Part shown: positions 57,584 to 64,000 of the stretch, piece by piece
Layout: each line of letters begins with the position of its first letter
Numbering within the stretch: position 1 is the first letter of the stretch
DNA from: Luidia sarsii
Lineage: Eukaryota > Echinodermata > Asteroidea > Paxillosida > Luidiidae
Assembly: GCA_949987565.1 (NCBI GenBank)
Contig: OX465120.1
Span: 1,064,901 to 1,128,900, forward strand
Length of the DNA: 64,000 nucleotides
Reading direction: 5' to 3'
Program-made: the position numbers and the translations under genes
Notes under the pieces: model-generated
Told to the model about the DNA's origin: nothing
Database searches by the model: none
Seen by the model: only the letters and a program-made list of their open reading frames with translations

Positions 57584-57719
57584 GAAAATTCCTTCTCAGA
57601 TCGTCATGGTGAAATTAACTTTCTCTGAGCTCAAGGCTCTTGTCTGAATTAGGGCTTAGCAATATTGAAAGCTTGCAACTGTGTTTCATACATTCTTCTT
57701 TATATTTATGTTTAGAATT

Positions 57720-58372
57720 ATTTAAACAAAAAACTACTCAGACCAATTGCTATATCAGATAAATCTAAATAGTATTTTATTTGAACAAAAGCGTATTTTA
57801 AGTTTTCTTCTTTGAAAATTGACAGATTTCTCTTGAATGAAATAGTTCAGTATTTACATGAAGGCACTTTACTGAAAGCCACAAAACCTTACGTTGATAA
57901 TAATTATTTCAGCAAAATACACGTTGGAATTCCTCGAATTTAGTTACACAAAAACATTCATTTTAAAAGAGCGGTATACAAATTCATTATCAATTAGTTT
58001 AAAATTGATTATTATTATAATCTACCTTTTCCTACAGCTCCTTAATGCTGGGGTCATTCAACTCCGCAAAGTATATAAAAGAATTAAAGTAAAGTACAGA
58101 AGTAAACATTATGACGTCATTAATAACCTCCGATTTACAATGATGAAATCCAGGAAAAAAGAACAATATTCTGTTATGGGGTGATTGTTGGTTGTGAATA
58201 TTTCTTCATTCAGACCAATTCCGTGTTCACAGCCCGCCAGAATGAACTCAATGTACTGACGTCATCAGGCCGCTATCTTAGTCACTAAACAGTCGCTAAG
58301 CAACGCCAATGAGCCGCCATCTTTTGATCCATGTCCGAGGGCGCCCTCTTCGGCCGACGTCAACAGCACGTG
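57720..58372. repeat. Downstream part of the tandem segmental duplication (unit B)
   Basis: Partner of 54250-54811, with the CTAAGCAACGCCAATGAGCC..GGCGCCCTC..GCACGTGG block at 58295-58372, about 100 bp beyond the stop codon of small gene B. Confidence 0.75.
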
Positions 58373-58471
58373 GTCATTCAGTTGGTCAAAAAATAATACA
58401 GTTGTTGAATAATGTTCAGCGTATTGTATTCGTGTGGTCGGTGTGGCTCACGGTGTTGTGGGTGGTTTTGA

Positions 58472-61114
58472 CTACTGTGGGTAGGACGGTGGGGGCTGGG
58501 TGTTGGGTGGGGGTTGCGATGGGTAGGCTGGGTAACCGGCAGGTGCTGGCTGCGGTGGGCCGTAGGCAGGTGGTTGAGCAGGGTAGCCGGGTTGAGCAGG
58601 GTAGCCGGGTTGGGCAGGGTAGCCGGGTTGGGCAGGGTAGCCTGGGTAGCCTGGATAGCCTGGGTACGCTGGAGGAGGAGGGTGTTGACCAGTAGGGTAG
58701 GTTTGTACCACTACAGGGGGCGCCTGTGAAACACAGAGAGGGATAATTAATCAATTAGGAGTGACATGCAGAGATACAAGAGTGGCATGCAGAGAAATTA
58801 GCGTTTATCTCGTTGCTTTAGGAAATCATCTCTTTAAAGCCCCTACACAACATTGGTAAGATCGAAAAACAGAAATGTTCACAGATTTACATGAAACTTA
58901 TACAATTTGAAGATGGTTATAGTAAATCTCGCACTGAAATATTTCTGTCTAAAATATTGTATTTGTGAGAAAAGAGTAAAAGAAATCGTTTACGTCTCAG
59001 TGAGATCTAAACAATTTTTCGGAACAGTACGGCGTTGAATGCTAAATTTTCGCGAAACAAATGAACTGGTTTTCACGATTTTCTCGAGACTCGGTTGGCG
59101 GATTGAGTTGAAATTTTCACAGGTGTGCTATTTCATGCATATGTTGGATCAGACAACGTGTATAGATGCTATTCTTTGACCTCGGCCAATGTTGTGTATG
59201 GGCTTTAAAGGCCCAATACAACATTTGGAAGATCGGAAAACATCGATGTCCACAGATTTCCTTCTAATTTATAGTTTGTAGATGGTCATGATATAATCCT
59301 CATGTTGAAATCATTCGGTCTGGGATGCTGTACCTTCCTAGTAATCTTCACTAAAATATCGACAAATAATTATTACTTGCAAGTAACAAACTATTTCTTA
59401 CACTACAGAATGGTGCAAAAACCGTGACGGTTTTTTACTTTTTTTTACTTTCTCAGATCACCATTTGAGCTAAAACCTTCGTAGGATTGCTTTTTGGGAA
59501 TGTTTAATGGTTTAACACACAAACTGTGGCAATCTTTTGACCTTTACCAATGTTGTATTGGGCCTTTAAACATTTCCCAGACTGTTGAAATCCTTCAAGC
59601 TTTTTGATCTGAAATGTGTCTAGATATATGGCCCTGCTCTGCTTTATAATAACCTACATTCCGAAAACTTAGATTCGTGTCTACTGTACGGACCGGCACT
59701 TGTGATATTTCTGTGAGGATTCCACATGTTTAGAGTTAACTTGCAAGAAGTGGTTACTTAAGTTCCTAAGAGTGTGTCCTTGTCTCATCCGGATAAGTTT
59801 GTATTCATTAAGGTTGACTCTGACTGTGGATATCTTTTGACCTTTACTAATGTTGTGTAGGGGCTTTAAATCTTGGCGTTATTTACCTGCTGAACGTGGA
59901 CGACTGTGGGTTGCTGTGGAAGAGGTTTAGGCTTTGAAGCGGCTGCAGCGCCGACGGCTGCACCGACTGCCAGACCAGCAACAAGACCGGGACGTGGGCC
60001 TGGGCCGCACTGAAAGAAAAACCACAAAATAACACCAAATTAATGTGGAGAAACGTTGTGCTAATAGTGTTGTTAAGATGTCGAAACAAGAAAGAAGAGG
60101 TATGGTTCTGAACAGAACCTGAGTGATAACTCTATAGGAGGGTTTAGAGGTATGGTTCTGAAAAGAACCTGAATCGAGTGATAACTCTATAGGCAATAGG
60201 AGGGTTTGCGGTGACACCATGTATAAGGTCTCTTAAAGAAGAGGTGTGGTTCTGAAAATAACCTGAGTGATAACTCTATAGGAGCGTTTGCGGTGACACC
60301 ATGTATAAGGTCTCTTAAAGAAGAGGTATGGTTCTGAAAATAACCTGAGTGATAACTCTAAAGGAGGGTTTGCGGTGACACCATGTATAAGGTCTCTTAA
60401 AGAAGAGGTATGGTTCTGATGTCGAAATAACGGCGCCCAAAGTGATTAGCGGTGACACCATGGAAGTCATCTATTATTTTCGAGAAGGAATAGTGGCTCT
60501 GAGGGAAGCTCTTTCCCGACTGTCGATGGGCAGACCACACACGGTCCGAAACGTTGAGTCACCGGCTCCTTCAAAGACTCGTTATACTCCTCGAAAGATT
60601 TTGTACCTTATAATTTCTATCCATGAAGTAAAGAAAAAAAACTGTCGCAAACTACTCACAGACTAAAATGACCTGCAATACATCAATCGCAAAAGTTAGA
60701 GGGCCTGACGTTTCGAATTCAAAGAGTCACGGAGTATAATTAGGCCTAACTCTATTGTGAATCTCTCCACCATTAATAATTATTTGATCATTATTATACA
60801 TGTATACGCCTATTATAATTATAGGATATAGTATCGTGAATCACTCCACTTTATTCGATTCGAAATCCTACGAATTAATAAATATAAGTCTTAAGGCTTT
60901 GCATGGTGGGTTAATAAGGAAGGTTTGCAGTGACACCATGTATAAAGTCTCTTAAAGGAAGAGGAGTTACCACTCAGGTTCTTTTCACAACCACACCTCT
61001 TCCTTTAAGAGACATTATACATGGCGTCACCGCAAACCTTCCTAAATCCTACGAACTTACGTGGTGGTGGTGGTGGTGACGTCCGTGTCCGTGGTGATGG
61101 TGATAGAGAGGCAT
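58472..61114 (-). CDS. Small His-rich/Pro-Tyr-Gln-rich protein B (3 exons)
   Basis: Exons in order 61114-61061, 60009-59887, 58723-58472; GT..AG borders, phase 0, 142 residues. Residues 1-18 are MPLY followed by two His clusters (four and six His) around GHGR. Residues 19-43 hold CGPGPRPG and a Gly/Ala/Val segment (GLVAGLAVGAAVGAAAA), a possible membrane helix of minimal length. Then come SKPKPLPQQPTVVHVQQ and a tail with seven GYP/AYP-type repeats (PGYP, PAQPGYP) and SQPPPNTQPPPSYPQ. The His clusters could bind metal and the tail could be disordered or self-associating; both are inference. It is a tandem paralogue of 55032-56350 with the same three-exon layout. Family not recognised. Confidence 0.78.
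58833..59209 (+). mobile_element. TTTAAA-flanked MITE (subfamily 1), complete
   Basis: Begins TTTAAAGCCCCTACACAACA and ends with the near reverse complement at TTTAAA 59204-59209. No coding capacity. TTAA-type targets are used by piggyBac and Kolobok groups, but assignment is open. Second intron of small gene B. Confidence 0.88.
59204..59570 (+). mobile_element. TTTAAA-flanked MITE (subfamily 2), complete, abutting subfamily 1
   Basis: Begins TTTAAAGGCCCAATACAACA and ends CCAATGTTGTATTGGGCC then TTTAAA at 59570. Its first TTTAAA is the last TTTAAA of the previous element, so one inserted into the target site of the other. A further terminal fragment, TTTACTAATGTTGTGTAGGG, lies at about 59841-59872. 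Confidence 0.88.
60090..60425. repeat. About 80-bp tandem repeat from the GCGGTGACACCATGTA module
   Basis: Four copies of GGTTTGCGGTGACACCATGT, ATAAGGTCTCTTAAAGAAGA, GGTATGGTTCTGAAAA and GAGTGATAACTCTATAGG in the first intron of small gene B. Confidence 0.88.
60440..60725. mobile_element. GAAACGTTGAG module and decayed GAAACGTC motif
   Basis: 60448-60580 runs GGTGACACCATGGAAGTC to CCGAAACGTTGAGTCACCGG; 60650-60718 has ACTCACAGACTAAAATGACC and AGAGGGCCTGACGTTTCGA, then breaks off. Both belong to the dispersed families described elsewhere in the window. Confidence 0.6.
60895..61052. repeat. Imperfect 158-bp palindrome of the GGTGACACCATGTA module
   Basis: GAAGGTTTGCAGTGACACCA..GTCTCTTAAAGGAAGAGG is followed by its reverse complement ending TGGCGTCACCGCAAACCTTC. 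The right arm reaches to within ten bases of the exon 1 donor of small gene B. Confidence 0.8.
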
Positions 61115-61164
61115 GGTGAGGTTTTGTAGCCGTGTGGTGAGGAGCTAGTTACAGCAGATACTAA

Positions 61165-62060
61165 TGATCTAGGAGTGTGAGTCTTGCGCTGTGGACTGAC
61201 GTGAAAATGCCCGTGGTTTTTAGTGCTACATGTACTAAGTAGACTGTGATTCTATCGCCTGCATTGCACATACATGTAAGCATTGCACATACACGGAAGT
61301 GCACGTAGTGTTAGCATATGCTGGTATTTTATTGTATGGCTTCATCCTCACGTGATGGAGCTCAGTAGCACACAATGCGCCAGTGCGTCAATGACCTTTG
61401 AAACGATTAAACATCACATGATAAGGAGAGCAAATAAAACCGTGGATGGTTGTGTCTGAACTGGCTCTTCCAGATCCAGCGGGTAGAAGTCTGATCATTT
61501 TGTGTGTGAAAATAGTGACTCGGTGCACCCCCTGTGGTAAAGTAACAGCCAGAAAATCTTCTCGTTTGTTCTGAGCTCAACTGTGTGGTAATTCCTGAGG
61601 TTCAAGTTCAAACGTCAGGTTTGATGACACTTCTTTTTAGTGTAAATACATCGATCCGGTTGATAAAAAATTATTTATTTATTTTCTAATCTCAAAATTG
61701 AGTGGGTCTGACGTTTCGATCTTAGCAGGACCTTTCTCAAACAAAGGCAGAGTGATTTATTTTCTAAACAGTTACAACATAATTATTAAACCCGGAGAAT
61801 TTTATGGAGCTTTTTATTATATTCATTTAGGTTTATTATGGGGTTTTCAAAATTAATTTTCTCGATTAATTAAAGGATCGATATACAGGTAGATTTTGTA
61901 TAGTGACGAATCAACCCGTTGTTTTTGCTCTCGCTAAAGACAGCAACTTAAAGTTAAACAACTTCACGGCACTAAACCTTTACGGTGAGAATAGAAAAAT
62001 TCCTTGCTGGGCCGTCGTGGTGAGAAATAAAATACTCTAAGCGCAAAGTTCCCGTCTAAA
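61165..62060 (-). promoter_or_regulatory. Conserved upstream region of small gene B
   Basis: Partner of 56400-57660. It contains an inserted GAAACGTC motif at 61701-61742 that unit A lacks. See unit A for the shared blocks. Confidence 0.6.
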
Positions 62061-62165
62061 AATTAATGCTAAGCAATTTATCAATTAATTTTTTCAACGT
62101 AGGTTGGACATATTTCGCCGAAAGAGGGCGCAACGATGAGCGATCTCTGCACCCCAAAAATAAGG

Positions 62166-62180
62166 CCACAAGAGGGCGCT
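62166..62180 (+). promoter_or_regulatory. CTCF-like motif
   Basis: CCACAAGAGGGCGCT is within two bases of the common CTCF core CCACCAGGGGGCGCT. It lies between the small-gene duplication and the FKBP gene. Function not shown. Confidence 0.4.
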
Positions 62181-62690
62181 CACAGTACTTTTTCTCGAAA
62201 TTCTCGGAAAGGGAATCACGTTGAGTGCAGTATAGTAGAGCACGCTGTGAGTAAGCACCGTGACAAAGACATCGTCGTCCTTACTTCCCAAGACCTGTCA
62301 CCCATAATTTCATCCAAAAGGTAGGGAAAAAAGTGATATATCCTTTCAGGCTTACTTGTTTGGGATGCTTCAGTGCTGTTGGTTTTTCTTTTTTTGGAGG
62401 GGGGCATCGGAATGGTTTGGGAATTGGACAAAGTCTTTGTTTAGTTGAGAGTGAGAGTCGATGAAAAGTGAATGCTAACTTGGACGACCACCTGTACCAT
62501 TGAGTGCTTATACTAGGCGAAGCATGTGTCGTTTCGGGGACGGTTTTTAAGCTTGAAAAATCGAAATATCTTGCACTTGGGAAGATTAAAATTTGGGATT
62601 GAAATTGATAGATCTGCCTCTTGGAGTTGTGTATTAATTTCAGTCAGGAAAATGAAATAAGAAATTAAATCAGGGTTTACTTTGCCTCCT
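62181..62690. other. Intergenic, no gene recognised
   Basis: Unique AT-rich sequence. Confidence 0.4.
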
Positions 62691-62990
62691 TTGAGTTTGA
62701 GAAAAGTCCTGAGTGAATTCGAAATGTCAGGCCCTCTAACTTTTGAGATTCATGTATCGCTGGTCATTTTAGTCAGTGAGCAGTTTGCAAAATGTTTTGT
62801 TTGATTTTCTTCATGCCACGTACCTTGTTTTCATTCAGATGCAAACAACCAATTGTTGTGTTTTGTAAACCTGGCTACGGCAGCTCAGGGATCACACAAC
62901 AAGGATGCAGCTTGTTCAAAGCAAGTGAAGCAAGGAACTTTTTACGTACCAGCGCTCCTACCATCTGAGCTATCCAGCCCTTACATCAAT
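62690..62990 (-). mobile_element. Decayed dispersed repeat followed by partial SINE
   Basis: 62695-62790 has a mutated GAGAAAAGTCCTGAG / GAAATGTCAGGCCCTC motif and GTCAGTGAGCAGTTTGCAAA. 62835-62985 has GATGCAAACAACCAATTGTT, CCTGGCTACGGCAGCTCAGG and ACCAGCGCTCCTACCATCTG, the SINE also seen at 33.5 and 41.6 kb, lacking its middle. Confidence 0.65.
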
Positions 62991-63109
62991 TTCGAGCAGG
63001 GCATGAAATGAAGCCCCGATTTACCGACTCTTCACAAGCCTGCAGTTTCTAAGCAGGCTATCGGGCTGTGTTCATTGAATTACATTCTCATCGTAATTTT
63101 AAGAGTGAT

Positions 63110-63515
63110 ATACAAAAATTTTGCAAACTGCTTACTGACTAAAATTACCACCCCCACCATCAGACGCCACGACCGCCGACCCACCACAGACGGGGCTGGT
63201 AGTGGACGCCAGAATCGCGCGCCAAACCGCACGATCACCACTACGATGTCCGCAAACCGGTACACAGGAACCGGCGAAGCGGACATAAACAGACGCCGCA
63301 GCGCGCATTCTTCATTTGCCTGATGAAGGTTTGCAGTTAGCAACCGAAACGTCGCCACGAACAACGATACATCGCGTGACTTTGATCACCCTTTCCACTT
63401 ATCTGCACCACCGCGATGAACAGCCCCTTCATTTCTATTAAAATTACCAAAATGCAAATCTCAAAAATTTAGTGGGCCTGACGTTTTGATCCTAGCAGGA
63501 CCTTTCTCAAAGGTA
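63110..63515. mobile_element. Penelope-like/hammerhead-like retroelement ends
   Basis: 63322-63354 reads CTGATGA, then a stem-like GGTTTGC..GCAACC, then GAAACGTC. That is the order of the hammerhead core (CTGATGA, helix II, GAAA) seen at ends of Penelope-like elements. It interrupts or adjoins a copy of the GTCAGTAAGCAGTTTGCAAC / GAAACGTC family, whose second half is at 63440-63512. No element protein is present. Confidence 0.55.
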
Positions 63516-63623
63516 ACTTTAGCAGGTGGGAGATAATGCCTTTAAATATTAACTGCCACATACCTTGTTGTTTGTGTTTCGTTGATATCCTCGCATGGTA
63601 CGCTGGTGTTGTTTTATCGCAGC

Positions 63624-63882
63624 ATGGCGGTCGATAACAACGAGACGGAAGTGGCAGCGGCTCCTGAGAAGCACCCCCTAGCCGGCACCGGGGAGGACGT
63701 CACGCCCAACAAAGATGGCGGCATCCTGAAGGCCATCGTCAAGGACGGTGATGCAGCTGAGGAGGATCGTCCCATGAAGGGCGACACCGTCTACGTCCAC
63801 TACGTGGGCACGCTGACCAGCGGAGAGGAGTTTGACTCCAGCAGACGCAGAGACAACCAATTCTCCTTCAAGTTGGGCGAAG
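63624..63882 (+). CDS. FKBP4/5-like peptidyl-prolyl isomerase, first coding exon (continues right)
   Basis: FKBP51/52-type proteins are cytosolic cis-trans prolyl isomerases and HSP90 co-chaperones. The visible 86 codons plus one base give an acidic leader, then the start of an FKBP domain: KDGGILKAIVKDGD, GDTVYVHYVGTLTSGEEFDSS (about 53-73; the VHY and FDSS residues belong to the binding pocket) and FSFKLGE. The donor is GAAG|GTAAAC, placed so that GEG continues in phase as in vertebrate FKBP4. The ATG at 63624 is preceded by GCAGC. TPR repeats expected for FKBP4/5 would lie outside the window, so a one-domain or multi-FKBP relative is possible. Confidence 0.85.
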
Positions 63883-64000
63883 GTAAACACTTGAGCCGCG
63901 TTTCCACTGGACTCAAATTTAAACGAGACGATGGTTAAATTTCCCATGGTCAAATTTGACCGTCGTTCCCACTTGGACTTTTGAGTTGGTCGATTGAACC
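63883..64000 (+). other. First intron of the FKBP-like gene
   Basis: Contains GAGCCGCGTTTCCACTGGAC and TAAATTTCCCATGGTCAAAT-type sequence; nothing coding is visible before the edge. Confidence 0.5.

Overview
This is a piece of an animal nuclear genome. Genes are sparse and split by spliceosomal introns (GT..AG), one gene carries vertebrate-style TOP3B, and the sequence between genes is filled with microsatellites, minisatellites, MITEs, tRNA-like SINEs and retroelement ends. The two lone intronless rhodopsin-class receptors and the human-like TOP3B and FKBP sequences fit an invertebrate deuterostome such as an echinoderm or hemichordate. That placement is an inference from general character, not from a diagnostic marker.

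Layout. (1) 269-2504, minus: the 5' part of a prenylcysteine-oxidase-like FAD enzyme, four exons, running off the left edge. (2) About 2.5-21.9 kb: no gene recognised; very long simple repeats (CTGTCT, GA, CCT, GGCAGA, a 15-bp TTTGATTTAA-type array) and several MITEs. (3) 22010-23053 and 32039-33082, plus: two intronless class A GPCR genes, both exactly 347 codons, clearly paralogous. Between them lie LINE-like remnants, a 306-bp MITE with perfect 28-bp ends and a CG-rich 23-bp repeat. (4) 33.1-39.6 kb: repeats, a SINE and no gene. (5) 39672-52997, minus: a complete DNA topoisomerase III beta gene. I could place all 16 coding exons in phase, giving 861 residues with the catalytic tyrosine at 336. 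Its introns hold most of the large arrays of the right half. (6) 55032-56350 and 58472-61114, minus: two tandem three-exon genes for small His- or Arg-rich, Pro/Tyr/Gln-rich proteins (135 and 142 residues) of unknown function. They sit in a segmental duplication that includes their flanks, and part of a third copy of the 3' flank lies between them. (7) 63624 to the right edge, plus: first coding exon of an FKBP4/5-like immunophilin.

The genes do not form an evident pathway. The strongest themes are the paralogous pairs (GPCRs, small proline-rich proteins) and a repeat landscape in which purine-rich arrays inside the minus-strand genes all put the pyrimidine strand in the transcript. A dispersed motif ending in GAAACGTC, resembling the hammerhead-like ends of Penelope-type elements, occurs more than a dozen times, often as head-to-head pairs. 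No CRISPR array, rRNA gene or clearly functional tRNA gene was seen.
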